DNA from: Gordonibacter sp. Marseille-P4307
GTDB lineage: Bacteria; Actinomycetota; Coriobacteriia; Coriobacteriales; Eggerthellaceae
Direction: 5' to 3'
Assembly: GCF_900604965.1 (NCBI RefSeq)
Contig: NZ_UWPD01000001.1
Location: 1,465,311-1,529,310 of the forward strand
Length of the DNA stretch: 64,000 nt
The position numbers and the translations under genes are program-made. Below are positions 54,075 to 63,294 of this stretch, piece by piece (position 1 is the first letter of the stretch; each line of letters opens with the position of its first letter). Below the pieces are notes generated by a model. It did no database searches. It had not been told where the DNA came from and worked only from the letters and a program-made list of their open reading frames with translations.

Positions 54075-54122
54075 CGTATGCTTATGCGCGAGCATACGCT
54101 GCGTTCGCTTTCCCTCGAACGC
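54075..54122 (+). promoter_or_regulatory. Two tandem hairpins in the leader of glutamine synthetase III
   Basis: Stem CGTATGC/GCATACG has arms 54075-54081 and 54092-54098 with a ten-base loop. Three bases later comes stem GCGTTCG/CGAACGC, arms 54101-54107 and 54116-54122, with an eight-base loop. They lie 44-91 bases before the glnN start codon and there is no T-run. They could be structured leader RNA or operators for a nitrogen regulator. They do not resemble the known glutamine riboswitch core as I remember it. Confidence 0.45.
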
Positions 54123-54165
54123 ACCTAGTCGATGCGAACCCGATGCCCTACGGAAGGATGGATCC

Positions 54166-56250
54166 ATGTCCAAGATCTCGGAGATCTACGGCTCAAACGT
54201 CTTCGATAAACGCACCATGCGCGAAAAACTGCCTTCTGCAACCTACAAGAGCCTTTTGAAGACTATAGACGCAGGCGAGCCGCTCGATCTGGACGTGGCC
54301 AACGTCGTGGCCCACGCGATGAAGGAATGGGCCATCGAGAAGGGCGCCACCCACTTCACTCACTGGTTCCAACCTCTGTCGGGCACGACTTCCGAAAAGC
54401 ACGATGCCTTCCTCTCTCCCGAGGAAAACGGCTCGGCCATCACCAGTTTCTCGGGCAAAGAGCTGATCCAGGGAGAACCCGACGCCTCCAGCTTTCCCTC
54501 GGGCGGCCTGCGCGCCACGTTCGAGGCGCGCGGTTACACCGCATGGGATCCCACCAGCTACGCCTTCATCAAAGACGAGGTGCTGTGCATCCCCACGGCG
54601 TTTTGCAGCTACACCGGCGAAGCGCTCGACAAAAAGACGCCGCTTCTGCGTTCGATGGACGCGCTTGAAAGCCAGGCCCGCCGCGTGTTGGCTCTGTTCG
54701 GAGAAAACCCCCGGCGCATACTGACCACCATCGGCGCCGAACAGGAATTCTTCCTCATCTCAGAAAAAGACTACGCCGCCCGCGAAGATCTGGTGCTTAC
54801 CGGGCGCACGCTGTTCGGCGCCCCTCCCTGCAAGGGCCAGGAACTCGAAGAACACTACTTCGGAGCCATTCGCCCCACGGTCAACAACTTCATGAAAGAG
54901 CTGGACGAAGAGCTGTGGGCGCTCGGCATCCCCGCGCGCACCAAGCACAACGAGGTCGCGCCCGCCCAGCACGAACTGGCGCCCATCTTCTCGAACGCGA
55001 ATCGGGCGATCGACGAGAACCTGCTGACCATGGAGAAGATGCGCCTGCTCGCATCCAATCACGGCCTGGCCTGCCTGTTGCACGAAAAGCCCTTCGAAGG
55101 CATTAACGGCTCGGGCAAGCACGACAACTGGTCGATGAGCGCCGACGGCAAGAACCTGCTGGATCCGGGCGAGAATCCCAGCGAGAACCTGCGCTTCCTG
55201 GTGTTCCTCACCGCCGTCATCGAGGCGGTGGACAACTACCAGGAGCTCTTGCGCATGTCGGTGGCGTCTGCCGGCAACGACCACCGTCTCGGAGCCCATG
55301 AGGCGCCGCCCGCCATCATGTCCATCTTCCTGGGCGACGAGCTGGGCGCCATCATGGAATCCCTCGTCAACGGGGCAGAATACAAAAACGCCGGCCAAGT
55401 CGCCATGGATCTGGGCGTAGCGGTGCTGCCCAACTTCCTAAAGGACAACACCGATCGCAACCGCACCAGCCCCTTCGCATTCACGGGCAACAAGTTCGAG
55501 TTCCGCGCCCCGGGCTCCAACGTGAACCTCGCCGACGCGAACACCTGTCTGAACACCGCCGTGGCGAAATCCCTGAAAGGATTCGCCGACGCACTTGCCA
55601 GCACGCCGCCAGCTCAGTTCGAAGCGGCCGCCATCTCCTACGTCAAGCAGTCCCTTACCGACCACCAGCGCATCGTGTTCAACGGCAACGGCTATTCCCG
55701 GGAATGGGAACGCGAAGCGCAGCGCCGCGGCCTGGCCAACCACCGCAACACCGCCGAAGCGCTGCCCAGCTACATCGACCCGAAGAGCATCGCGCTGTTC
55801 GAGGAATTCGGCGTGCTCACCGAAAACGAGGTACGCAGCCGCTACGAGGTGAAGCTGGAAAAATACACCAAACTGCTCAATATCGAATGCCGCGTCATGA
55901 AGCGCATGGCGCGCCGCACCTACATTCCCGCCATCAGCCGCTACGCCTCCGACACCGCAGAAGGCGTAGCGCGCCTCGAAGCGATCGGAATCGAGTGTTC
56001 GTCCCAAAAAGAGCTTGCCAAGCGCCTGGCCGATGGCATCGTCGCTGCAGCCGCGGCCACCAACGAGCTGCACGAACTGCATACGAAAGCCGCGGCCATG
56101 GAGGACAAGCAGCAGGCCGCCGACTTCTACGCCGACACGGTGGTTCCCGCGATGAGAAAGCTACGCAGCGTCATCGACGGCCTGGAGATCATCACCAGCC
56201 GCGATTACTGGCCTGCGCCGTCGTACAACAACCTGCTGTTCTACGTGTAG
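54166..56250 (+). CDS. glnN: Glutamine synthetase type III
   Basis: A 694-residue enzyme that makes glutamine from glutamate, ammonia and ATP; type III enzymes are about 700 residues and form dodecamers. Type III landmarks are visible: [44 protein letters not shown]/glutamate-site segments [11 protein letters not shown] and [16 protein letters not shown], and [28 protein letters not shown] ribosome site precedes the ATG. It follows an amino acid importer operon in the same direction but has its own leader after that operon's terminator. Confidence 0.97.
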   Translation: MSKISEIYGSNVFDKRTMREKLPSATYKSLLKTIDAGEPLDLDVANVVAHAMKEWAIEKGATHFTHWFQPLSGTTSEKHDAFLSPEENGSAITSFSGKELIQGEPDASSFPSGGLRATFEARGYTAWDPTSYAFIKDEVLCIPTAFCSYTGEALDKKTPLLRSMDALESQARRVLALFGENPRRILTTIGAEQEFFLISEKDYAAREDLVLTGRTLFGAPPCKGQELEEHYFGAIRPTVNNFMKELDEELWALGIPARTKHNEVAPAQHELAPIFSNANRAIDENLLTMEKMRLLASNHGLACLLHEKPFEGINGSGKHDNWSMSADGKNLLDPGENPSENLRFLVFLTAVIEAVDNYQELLRMSVASAGNDHRLGAHEAPPAIMSIFLGDELGAIMESLVNGAEYKNAGQVAMDLGVAVLPNFLKDNTDRNRTSPFAFTGNKFEFRAPGSNVNLADANTCLNTAVAKSLKGFADALASTPPAQFEAAAISYVKQSLTDHQRIVFNGNGYSREWEREAQRRGLANHRNTAEALPSYIDPKSIALFEEFGVLTENEVRSRYEVKLEKYTKLLNIECRVMKRMARRTYIPAISRYASDTAEGVARLEAIGIECSSQKELAKRLADGIVAAAAATNELHELHTKAAAMEDKQQAADFYADTVVPAMRKLRSVIDGLEIITSRDYWPAPSYNNLLFYV

Positions 56251-56300
56251 GATCCTCACCTGCAGCCGATGCGCTCCCGTGCGGGGGCATCTGATTCTTC

Positions 56301-56338
56301 GCGCCCCGTCTGCCCGAGCGCTCGGGCAGACGGGGCGC
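56301..56338. terminator. Perfect 38-base palindrome, bidirectional terminator
   Basis: Bases 56301-56338 are a complete palindrome of two 19-base arms, giving a stem of up to about 17 pairs with a tight loop. It lies between glnN and the convergent DUF2130 gene, whose stop codon is 14 bases further on. There is no T-run, but the stem is extremely stable on both strands. Confidence 0.75.
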
Positions 56339-56351
56339 AGTGCCTTTCAGG

Positions 56352-57614
56352 CTACTCGTCTTCGGATGCCGCGCGCGCAGCTGCCTCCTCGAACTTCGCC
56401 CTCATCGTGGGGTTGCCTCTCGTGAGCTTTTTCACCGTTATATCTTCGAGCTTGCGGTTCGCCAGATCGATGTTCCTGTCCGAACTGGTAAGCTCCGCCT
56501 TTATCTTCTCGAGCTTCTTGATGGTGGCGTCGATGTCGTCGATGGCGGCTTGGAACTTGCGTCGCGCGATGTCGACGTTTCTACCGAACTTCTCCTTCAT
56601 GCCGTCAAGCTGATCTTCGAAGTTGGATACGTCGATGTTCTGCTGTCGCACGCGCGCGAGCTCGCGGCGGTACGAAAGCGACTTCATGGACGCGTTGCGG
56701 ATGAGCGTGATCATGGGAATGAAGAACTGCGGGCGAATAACGTACATCTTCTCGTAACCCGACTCGTAGGACACGTCCACGATTCCCGTGTTGTAATACT
56801 CGCTGTCGCGCTCGAGCAGCGACACGAGCACCGCATACTCGCATCCCTTGTTCCTGCGATCTTGATCGAGCTTCTTGAAATGGTCTTCGTTGCGCTTGCG
56901 GTGCGCCGAGCTCTCGGACTCGTTTTTCATCTCGAACATGATGGAGACGACCTCGATGCCGTCCTCATCGATCTCGCGGTATACGTAGTCGCCCTTGCTT
57001 CCGTCCACCACCTCGTTGTCCTTGCCGAAACAAGCCCGCTGAAACCCCGTGGCGCGCAGCTTGTTGAACTCCGTTTCGCAGAAGCGCTCGAGACTCTCGC
57101 CCACCATCTTGGTGGAAAGCTCGGCGCGCATGCGCCGGATTCCCTCGATCTCCCGATCGCGCAGGGCTATGGCCTCGTCTTTCGCACGCAGCTGGATGGA
57201 CAGTTCGCTCTGATGGGCTTGCTTGAGACGCTCCATATCCGCTCGGTCGCGTTCGATCCGAGCAGCCAGCTCGTCGCGCGCACGCTCGGCTTCGCGCAGC
57301 TCGTCCTTCATCGCTTCGGACGCCCGCGCAACCGCAAGCTCGGACTGCATGCGCGCGTGATCCGCCTGAGACTCCAGCTGCGCGGTGAGCTTCTCGACCA
57401 GCGAGCGGCTTTCTGCCAGCTGTTCGCGCAGCAGGCTCTCGGCGCGGGCCACTGCGGTCTTCTCGCGCTCGGAAAACGCCCGCTGCTCGATCTCGATGCG
57501 CTCGGCCACCTCGCGCCTGAATTCCCGGTCGCGCACCTGGCGCACCAGGTCGGCGTACCCGCTTTCGTCAACCGTGAATGCTTGGCCGCAATGGGGGCAT
57601 ACGATCTCGCCCAT
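56352..57614 (-). CDS. DUF2130-family protein
   Basis: A 420-residue protein. It begins with a half zinc-ribbon (CPHCGQAF, Cys6 and Cys9), followed by a long charged coiled coil (about 25-190). The DUF2130 core then contains YREIDEDGIEVVSIMFEMKN, AHRKRNEDHFKKLDQDRRNK, YAVLVSLLERDSEYYN and VIRPQFFIPMITLIRN. A further helical coiled region closes the protein. The family is widespread and uncharacterised. The order of acidic residues and the E-M-K in the core recall nuclease folds, but I cannot show it. It starts from ATG 57614 after GAGGAG. Confidence 0.85.
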   Translation of the reverse strand: MGEIVCPHCGQAFTVDESGYADLVRQVRDREFRREVAERIEIEQRAFSEREKTAVARAESLLREQLAESRSLVEKLTAQLESQADHARMQSELAVARASEAMKDELREAERARDELAARIERDRADMERLKQAHQSELSIQLRAKDEAIALRDREIEGIRRMRAELSTKMVGESLERFCETEFNKLRATGFQRACFGKDNEVVDGSKGDYVYREIDEDGIEVVSIMFEMKNESESSAHRKRNEDHFKKLDQDRRNKGCEYAVLVSLLERDSEYYNTGIVDVSYESGYEKMYVIRPQFFIPMITLIRNASMKSLSYRRELARVRQQNIDVSNFEDQLDGMKEKFGRNVDIARRKFQAAIDDIDATIKKLEKIKAELTSSDRNIDLANRKLEDITVKKLTRGNPTMRAKFEEAAARAASEDE

Positions 57615-57702
57615 ATCGAACTCCTCTCGTTTTTCGCTTTCGCTCCATTATCCCCTCTTCGGGTGCGGGCAGCGATGAGGAAGCGCCGAATGAGAAGACG
57701 GA

Positions 57703-58200
57703 TCAGTCGCCGAGGAATTTGGGGGGCAGCACGTAGCCGGGACGCAGGTTCGCATACATCGCTTCGGCAGGCTGGATGGTCTTCGACGCGAGTATCTTCG
57801 ACGTTCCGTGCGCCAGTATGCGCCCCTCTCCGTCGAACACGTCGCACTCACATAGAATGACGGTTCCGCCCATCTTCACCACGCGGCCTTCGTAAGAAAC
57901 GCGGTCTCCCGCAGTGCAGGACCTCAGATAATCGCCGTGCACGTCAAGCGTCGTTGCGCCCATGCCTTCGGGAAGCAGCGCATACATCGCCCAGTACGTG
58001 ATATTGTCGATCAGACTGGCGAACATGCCCCCGTGCATGCCGCCGAACGCGTTGAGGTGCGTCCGTTCGACGGTCAAACCGCCGCGCGCGTACCCTTCGC
58101 CCAGCTCGTTCACTTCGATACCGAGGGCCTGCAGATACGGGCTCTCGTTGATCAGCTCGAGCACCTCTGAAACCCATGCCGGATTAAGCTCTTTAGCCAT
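57703..58200 (-). CDS. PaaI-type hotdog thioesterase
   Basis: A 165-residue single-domain hotdog protein. The active-site segment is HLNAFGGMHGGMFASLIDNI, with the His-Gly-Gly typical of PaaI/YdiI thioesterases, then TTLDVHGDYLRSCTAGDRVS. Such enzymes hydrolyse acyl-CoA thioesters such as phenylacetyl- or hydroxybenzoyl-CoA; the substrate here is unknown. The ATG at 58200 is chosen because AGGAAGG lies nine bases upstream, and an earlier start would add residues outside the fold. It lies 88 bases downstream of no other gene in its direction, and is probably monocistronic or leads to DUF2130. Confidence 0.87.
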   Translation of the reverse strand: MAKELNPAWVSEVLELINESPYLQALGIEVNELGEGYARGGLTVERTHLNAFGGMHGGMFASLIDNITYWAMYALLPEGMGATTLDVHGDYLRSCTAGDRVSYEGRVVKMGGTVILCECDVFDGEGRILAHGTSKILASKTIQPAEAMYANLRPGYVLPPKFLGD

Positions 58201-58534
58201 CGTCAACCTTCCTGCATTCTGGAGAAATCGCATGCACGTCTATCTTATGCGGCGCGAGGCCGCTTGTTAATTGTCCGATGCGGCCATTCTGCCCTAAAAC
58301 CGATCGCATCTCGGAAAACTCATCTCGCTCTTTCCCCGATATCCTGCCGTATTCGGATATTCGTCCAACTTATATAACGTTACGAGAACTAAGTAATCTA
58401 TTGAACAGATAACAAATGGTCGGAAATACCAATAAGCAAAACTGTTGTATCTGAAGTTCGGGAGTCTTAGCATGGCACACGCAAACTTGAACGACGAACG
58501 AACGGCCTTGTCGGCCCAATGGAAAGGATATGCC
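58201..58534. other. AT-rich divergent gap before metQ-like gene
   Basis: This 334-base gap between the thioesterase and the MetQ-like gene holds no open frame with coding features. It contains an inverted repeat ATATCC-N10-GGATAT (58339-58344, 58355-58360) and the palindrome TAACGTTA (58375-58382) in a strongly AT-rich stretch from about 58365 to 58440. That part is probably promoter and operator sequence. I looked for an S-box (SAM) or similar riboswitch and did not see one. Confidence 0.5.
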
Positions 58535-59401
58535 ATGACCTATCAGATCTCCCGTCGCGGATTCGCAAGGATCGCGGGGATAAGCGCCGGAGCAGCCGCA
58601 CTCGCCGGATTCGGCCTCGTCGGCTGCTCCGGCGCCCCCGAAGGCACCAAGGCCACCGGAAGCGCTCGCAAGACCATTAAAATCGCCGCCAGCCCGACGC
58701 CCCATGCCGAAATCCTCAGCGGAGCCGTGAAGCCCCTGCTCGAAGGGAAGGGCTATACGCTTCAGATCGACGAGTTCAACGACTACGTCCAGCCGAACCT
58801 CGCCGTCCAAGAGGGCGAGGAGAACGCCAACTACTTCCAGCACCAGCCCTACCTCGATAACTTCAACAAAGAGAACGGCACCGATCTGATAGTCGTGGCG
58901 GCCATCCACTACGAACCCTTCGGCTTGTACGCCGGTAAGAAGAAATCGCTGTCCGAGCTTTCCGCGGGCGACCAGGTAGCCGTACCAAGCGATGCCACCA
59001 ACGAGGCGCGGGCCCTGCTTCTCTTGCAGCAGGAGGGCATCATCAAGCTGAAAGACGGTGCGGGAATCGAGGCCACCGTGAACGACATCGCGGAAAACCC
59101 GCTGAACCTTTCGTTCAAGGAGCTGGAAGCCGCGCAGGTGTCCCGATCGCTTCGGGACGTCGCCATCGCCGCCATCAACGCCAACTACGCCATCGAGGCG
59201 GGGCTGAGCGTATCCAAAGACGCCCTGGCGGTCGAGAGCGCCGAAGGCAAAGCGGCCAGCACATATGCCAACATTTTGTGCGTGAAGAGGGGAAGCGAAA
59301 ACGACGAGGGCATCAAGGCGCTGGTCGAGGCGCTGCGCTCGGATGAAGTGCGCGATTTCATCAACGCAACGTTCGACGGAGCCGTCCTCCCCGTCTTCTA
59401 G
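58535..59401 (+). CDS. MetQ/NlpA-family substrate-binding lipoprotein with twin-arginine signal
   Basis: A 288-residue lipoprotein of the methionine-binding family. The signal contains a twin-arginine motif (SRRGFARIAG, residues 6-15) and a lipobox GLVGC with Cys31. The mature part has KIAASPTPHAEIL, FNDYVQPNLAVQEGEENANY, FQHQPYLDNFNKENG and VPSDATNEARALLLL, all typical of MetQ. No metN or metI lies nearby, so it is an orphan that may serve a transporter elsewhere. The ATG at 58535 follows AAAGGAT; an earlier frame start gives no sensible signal peptide. Confidence 0.9.
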   Translation: MTYQISRRGFARIAGISAGAAALAGFGLVGCSGAPEGTKATGSARKTIKIAASPTPHAEILSGAVKPLLEGKGYTLQIDEFNDYVQPNLAVQEGEENANYFQHQPYLDNFNKENGTDLIVVAAIHYEPFGLYAGKKKSLSELSAGDQVAVPSDATNEARALLLLQQEGIIKLKDGAGIEATVNDIAENPLNLSFKELEAAQVSRSLRDVAIAAINANYAIEAGLSVSKDALAVESAEGKAASTYANILCVKRGSENDEGIKALVEALRSDEVRDFINATFDGAVLPVF

Positions 59402-59459
59402 GCGCCGCCTGGAAATGCCGTAATCTCGTCTGCAGGATCCGCCTATCCGCATAACCCAA

Positions 59460-59505
59460 AGAGGTGCCCAGGGAGTCTTCCCTCGGCACCTCTGCTTGCT
59501 TTTTC
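59460..59505 (+). terminator. Rho-independent terminator after metQ-like gene
   Basis: An outer nine-base-pair stem AGAGGTGCC/GGCACCTCT (59460-59468, 59485-59493) continues past a C-C mismatch into an inner AGGGA/TCCCT stem with a GTCT loop. A T-rich stretch (GCTTGCTTTTT) follows. It lies 58 bases downstream of the stop codon. Confidence 0.85.
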
Positions 59506-59592
59506 GCATATTGCAAACATCTTCTTATTTTATTTACGCAACACGTTATGATTAAACAAAATGGAAATGGATAGAACAAGAGGGAGGCGGAC

Positions 59593-60129
59593 GTGAGGCG
59601 ACCGACGTTCGTGCGCTGGGCGAAGCGAGAGGCGCTCCTTGCCGCAAACGCCAAGGCGTTCGGATTCAAGCGTCTTGCCGGACTGCTTCAAGACGGATTC
59701 GAAAACGTGAAGGCCCCACTTTTCCTGTATGCCTACGAGACCGACGACCTCGCGCGACTTCGCCGCTATATCCTCGACGCCTCTCTACTCGACGAGCTTA
59801 AACGCGTTGAAAACGTGATGGGCGAACGTTCGGTCGAAAAACTCGCCCTGCGCGGCACGCCGATGCGGCTTCTGCCGCCGGAATACCAAGCATGCCTCGA
59901 CGCCTTTGCCCGAGCCTACCGTACACCCGAGCGGCTTGAGGCCGAAAAACGGGTACTGTGGGAGCAAACGACGCATGAACAGAAACGCAAGGGCATCCCC
60001 AACAGCACGGTGTATCAGCGGCTGGGTCTCAATCCCGGCAACGTGAACGCTTACCTCAAAGACGGCGCCGTCGAAAAACTATCCTTGGAAAACGCCCGGA
60101 TTCTTTTAGAATTCGTAATGGATTACTGA
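59593..60129 (+). CDS. Uncharacterised 178-residue protein, possible XRE-like C-terminal HTH
   Basis: I do not recognise a family. The protein is soluble, Arg/Leu-rich and has no signal peptide. Its C-terminal 45 residues (STVYQRLGLNPGNVNAYLKD, then GAVEKLSLENARILLEFV) have the spacing of a helix-turn-helix like that of small phage-repressor-type domains. The N-terminal half is helical (LARLRRYILDASLLDELKRV). The GTG at 59593 follows GAGGGAGG, a good ribosome site, and codon use is like the neighbours. It lies between an orphan MetQ gene and an EamA transporter, 39 bases before the latter, and may regulate one of them. Confidence 0.65.
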   Translation: MRRPTFVRWAKREALLAANAKAFGFKRLAGLLQDGFENVKAPLFLYAYETDDLARLRRYILDASLLDELKRVENVMGERSVEKLALRGTPMRLLPPEYQACLDAFARAYRTPERLEAEKRVLWEQTTHEQKRKGIPNSTVYQRLGLNPGNVNAYLKDGAVEKLSLENARILLEFVMDY

Positions 60130-60168
60130 GCCTCGGCCGCACGCGTGGCCCGTCGGTAGGATTCGCCC

Positions 60169-61140
60169 ATGTCGCTTCACACCAAAGGTATGGTTTGTAC
60201 CCTCGCAGGAGCCGTTCTCTGGGGCTTCTCGGGCACCTGCATCCAGTACCTGCTTGACGACGTCGGACTTGCCCCGCTTGCCCTCACGTCCATCCGCACG
60301 CTCATCGCCGGCATCCTGTACGCGGTGCTTATATACGCCACCCAGCACGATAAGATCGCCATGCTCGCCCACGACCCGCGCTCCATCGGACGCATCATCG
60401 TATTCGGCGTGTTCGGCCTGTTCTGCAACCAGGCTTCCTACGCTATAGCCATCGGGTTCACCAACTCGGGAACCGCAACCGTGCTCTCCGGCCTCAGCAT
60501 CGTGTTCGTCATGATCATCAGCTGCGCCCTGTTTCGAAGGCTTCCCCGCCCGCAGGATATGGGAGGGCTCGTTCTCGCCATGGCCGCCACCTTCTTCATA
60601 GCCACGAAAGGCGACCCCTCCGTACTCTCCATACCCGCGATCGGCCTGTTCTGGGGAATCATGAACGCGGTGACCGTCACGTTTTACGTCATGTTCCCGC
60701 GCAAGACGATAGAGCGATACGGTTCGATCGTGGTGATCGGGGGCGGCATGCTCACGAGCGGCGTGTTTTCCACGCTTGTCGTGATCGTGCTGAGCGCGCT
60801 TGCGGCCCAGGGCGTCGAATCGTCGATGTTCCCCGTAACCATCCCCCCGGTCAGCGTAAAGCTCGTTGCGGGAATCATCGTCATCAGCGTGGTGGGAACC
60901 TTCGCCGCCTACGGGCTGTTCCTTCACGGCATCTCGATCGTCGGCGGGGTGAAGGGCACCATGCTGGGAGCGGCCGAACCTGTCAGTGCCACGGTGTTTC
61001 CCGCCGTTTTGCTGGGAACGGTGTTCGTATGGGCCGACTGGCTGGGGTTGGCGCTCATGCTGGGCACGATCGTGCTGGTGGGGCTTCCCTCCAGAAGAAA
61101 ACCCCGCACGAACGAAACAAGAGCGGCTACCGAACGGTAG
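60169..61140 (+). CDS. EamA/DMT-family transporter
   Basis: A 323-residue membrane protein with ten hydrophobic helices in two EamA repeats, the first beginning GMVCTLAGAVLWGFSGTCIQ and the second AIGLFWGIMNAVTVTFYVMF. The arrangement and the segment GVKGTMLGAAEPVSATVFPA, conserved near the end of the second repeat, mark it as a metabolite exporter or permease. Substrate unknown. It is the second EamA gene in the window and is not closely similar to the first. Thirty-nine bases separate it from the hypothetical gene upstream, so they may be one operon. Confidence 0.88.
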   Translation: MSLHTKGMVCTLAGAVLWGFSGTCIQYLLDDVGLAPLALTSIRTLIAGILYAVLIYATQHDKIAMLAHDPRSIGRIIVFGVFGLFCNQASYAIAIGFTNSGTATVLSGLSIVFVMIISCALFRRLPRPQDMGGLVLAMAATFFIATKGDPSVLSIPAIGLFWGIMNAVTVTFYVMFPRKTIERYGSIVVIGGGMLTSGVFSTLVVIVLSALAAQGVESSMFPVTIPPVSVKLVAGIIVISVVGTFAAYGLFLHGISIVGGVKGTMLGAAEPVSATVFPAVLLGTVFVWADWLGLALMLGTIVLVGLPSRRKPRTNETRAATER

Positions 61141-61144
61141 CCGC
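61123..61144. terminator. Hairpin over the EamA stop codon
   Basis: The inverted repeat GCGGCTACCG-AA-CGGTAGCCGC includes the stop codon of the EamA gene and lies 22 bases before the convergent CWB2 gene's stop. With the minimum loop it still forms about nine pairs. There is no T-run. Confidence 0.5.
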
Positions 61145-61166
61145 CGAAGAGAGGTTATCGAAGCGC

Positions 61167-63254
61167 TTACGAGAACGAGGGGGTCTCGAAGCCCAGTCCG
61201 GAGTTGTCCATCGAGATACCCTGAGAGCGATACACCGCCGCCATGGAAACGGCGATACCGTACGTCCACGTAGGCGAGGTGGCGTACTGGTGTTCCACCG
61301 CATCGGTCGAAGCATTGTAGTTCCAACGCATCTTGAAGATGGTGTTCTGAGGGTATCCGTTCCTCAGATAATGATCGCTGATCCACTTCGCGGCGCCCTC
61401 GATGCCCAGCTCGGGTGTGGTCCACCCTTGGCCGTGCGCGTAATGACCGCCGTTGTTGGGGTTGTCGTCGAACGCGGCGATGCCGAAGAAATTGTACGAA
61501 CCTTCGGCCCCGGGAACCGTTCCCTGGGCGAACTGCGAGCATCCCCACGCGCTTTCAAGTCCGGCGTGGCACAGCAGGTACACTTCGTTCACACCGTATG
61601 CGCGGGCCGCATCGATAAGGGGCTGCCCCATACCGCGCAAGGTGGAGCGCACGCCGTACTGACCTTCCTGGTATCTAACCACCCGGTCGATGTAGGCGTT
61701 CAGCTGATCGGCGGTAACGGCGCCCGAATAACCAGCGGTGATCAGCGCGTGCTGGTAGAAGGCGGAATCGCCGAAGCTCACGTTGACGGAGTCTTCGAAG
61801 CCGGAACGCACCTGATCGTCTGAGAAATAGGGATTCGACCGCTGCTCGAGCTGGAGCATGTGCTCGAACGAGGTGCCCACGGAAAACGACCTCACGCCGC
61901 CGGTGGGAACCGAGTCGGAATCATACGGATCGTCCTTTCCGCTGAAGCGCGCGAAGATGGAGTTGGCCACCGACTCGGACACCGCCGCAGAACCCCCGAA
62001 CACGCGCACGCGGGTCACCTCGAAGCGGTGTTCGGCCGCTTCCTTGATGGTCGAACGGAAGTATTCGTCCACCAGAAGAAGGGGCGCTTTGGTCCTGCCC
62101 TGGAGAACCGATCCGGCCAGCGCGTCGTAAGGAAGCCTTCCTGTCGAAAACGCCAGGTTATCCCAGCTGAATCCCTGAGAGTCCGTCGCCCACCGGGCGA
62201 TGGCCGAACTGGTGGAGTACTGGTCGTCGCCCGCAAGGCGCTTGACGGCTCCGCCCCTGGCGCGGGCAAGCCCCGCAAGGTAATCCTCATCGTCCTGCGA
62301 GATCGCGGCGGTGCCGCCTGCAATCACCGCGTTTTTCAGCGAACCGGCGGAAAACGCCTTCGACAGAGCAGACGTCTGCTCGGACGTAAACCCGCTCACA
62401 CCGCTCGCCAGAAAGATGGGGGCCTTGTTTGCAAACGCCACGGGCGACAGCGACAGCGCGTCGCCGAAACCGAGGGCCGTAGCGACGAATACCTGGTCGT
62501 TCGACCACAACCCGCGCTCTTTTCCATAATCGTAGATGGCCATCTGCGTGCCGAAGCAGTCGATGCCGCCCAAGCGCGTCACGGCTTTACCCGACGCGCG
62601 CAGCGCGTCTTCCACTTCGGCCCCCACAGCGGCCGTCCCGCCCAGAATGACGACATTGCGCGCGCCCAGGCGCTTAAGCTCGGCAGCGGTGTCGCCGTCA
62701 AGCGAATCGAGCCGCGTGAACAGAATCGGGCCGAGCGATCCGGCAAGCCCGCTTCCAGCCAGCGCGTCGATCCACGCGTCGCCCGAACCCACCAAGATGG
62801 CGGTATCCGATCCGTCGGGGTAGGCGGCCTGAGACTCTGCAACCGCGGTGGTGAACATCGAGTCCCCCTGATAGCGCTCCACATCGGAGCGGGACGAAAG
62901 GCCCTGCGCAGAAAGCGCGAAGGTTTCCGCCGCGCGTCCGCCCGAAGCGAAAGAGGCATCCTCGGTTTGGGACAGGATGTCGAACACGGGCTTCAGCGAT
63001 TCCCGAAGCTGCTCTTCGGTTTGCTGCACCGTACCGGCGAGGGGATCTTTAGCCGGATCCGTCGACTGGGACGACACATCGGCCGATGGCGCTATCTCGT
63101 CCGCTGTAAAAGCGGCGGCCCTTGCGGGCGCATCCGTCTGCGCAGCAAGCGCGGCGGAGGGAAGCGCGCACGTTGCGACCAGGGACACGGCGACGGCGCA
63201 GCGCACCGGAACGCGCACGATAGAGGCGAGCGCCTCGTCGTTCATCATGTTCAT
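61167..63254 (-). CDS. Secreted cell-wall protein with CWB2 repeats and glucosaminidase domain
   Basis: A 695-residue secreted protein. The N-terminus is a signal peptide (AVAVSLVATCALPSAALAAQ). From about residue 130 to 430 lie cell-wall-binding type 2 repeats (DTAILVGSGDAWIDALAGSG, VVILGGTAAV, RLGGIDCFGTQMAIYDYG, VRVFGGSAAVSESV). From about 560 comes a glucosaminidase/FlgJ-like domain with LLCHAGLESAWGCSQFAQG and YNFFGIAAFDDNPNNGG, with the probable catalytic Glu in GLESAWG. It likely attaches to the wall and cleaves peptidoglycan. The start MNMMNDE has an upstream GGAAAA ribosome site. Confidence 0.93.
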   Translation of the reverse strand: MNMMNDEALASIVRVPVRCAVAVSLVATCALPSAALAAQTDAPARAAAFTADEIAPSADVSSQSTDPAKDPLAGTVQQTEEQLRESLKPVFDILSQTEDASFASGGRAAETFALSAQGLSSRSDVERYQGDSMFTTAVAESQAAYPDGSDTAILVGSGDAWIDALAGSGLAGSLGPILFTRLDSLDGDTAAELKRLGARNVVILGGTAAVGAEVEDALRASGKAVTRLGGIDCFGTQMAIYDYGKERGLWSNDQVFVATALGFGDALSLSPVAFANKAPIFLASGVSGFTSEQTSALSKAFSAGSLKNAVIAGGTAAISQDDEDYLAGLARARGGAVKRLAGDDQYSTSSAIARWATDSQGFSWDNLAFSTGRLPYDALAGSVLQGRTKAPLLLVDEYFRSTIKEAAEHRFEVTRVRVFGGSAAVSESVANSIFARFSGKDDPYDSDSVPTGGVRSFSVGTSFEHMLQLEQRSNPYFSDDQVRSGFEDSVNVSFGDSAFYQHALITAGYSGAVTADQLNAYIDRVVRYQEGQYGVRSTLRGMGQPLIDAARAYGVNEVYLLCHAGLESAWGCSQFAQGTVPGAEGSYNFFGIAAFDDNPNNGGHYAHGQGWTTPELGIEGAAKWISDHYLRNGYPQNTIFKMRWNYNASTDAVEHQYATSPTWTYGIAVSMAAVYRSQGISMDNSGLGFETPSFS

Positions 63255-63278
63255 GTGTTGCGTTTTCCTTCTGCGTTA

Positions 63279-63294
63279 GGCGAACAAGTTCGCC
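63279..63294 (-). promoter_or_regulatory. Palindrome in the CWB2 gene leader
   Basis: GGCGAAC-AA-GTTCGCC, 25 bases upstream of the start codon, is a perfect inverted repeat on both strands. It could be an operator or an RNA hairpin near the ribosome site. It resembles the Gram-positive LexA box (CGAAC-N4-GTTCG) but has two spacer bases instead of four, so LexA control is doubtful. Confidence 0.4.

Noticed and set aside
63279-63294. LexA/SOS box upstream of the CWB2 gene
   Set aside because: The half sites fit, but the spacer is two bases where the known box has four.
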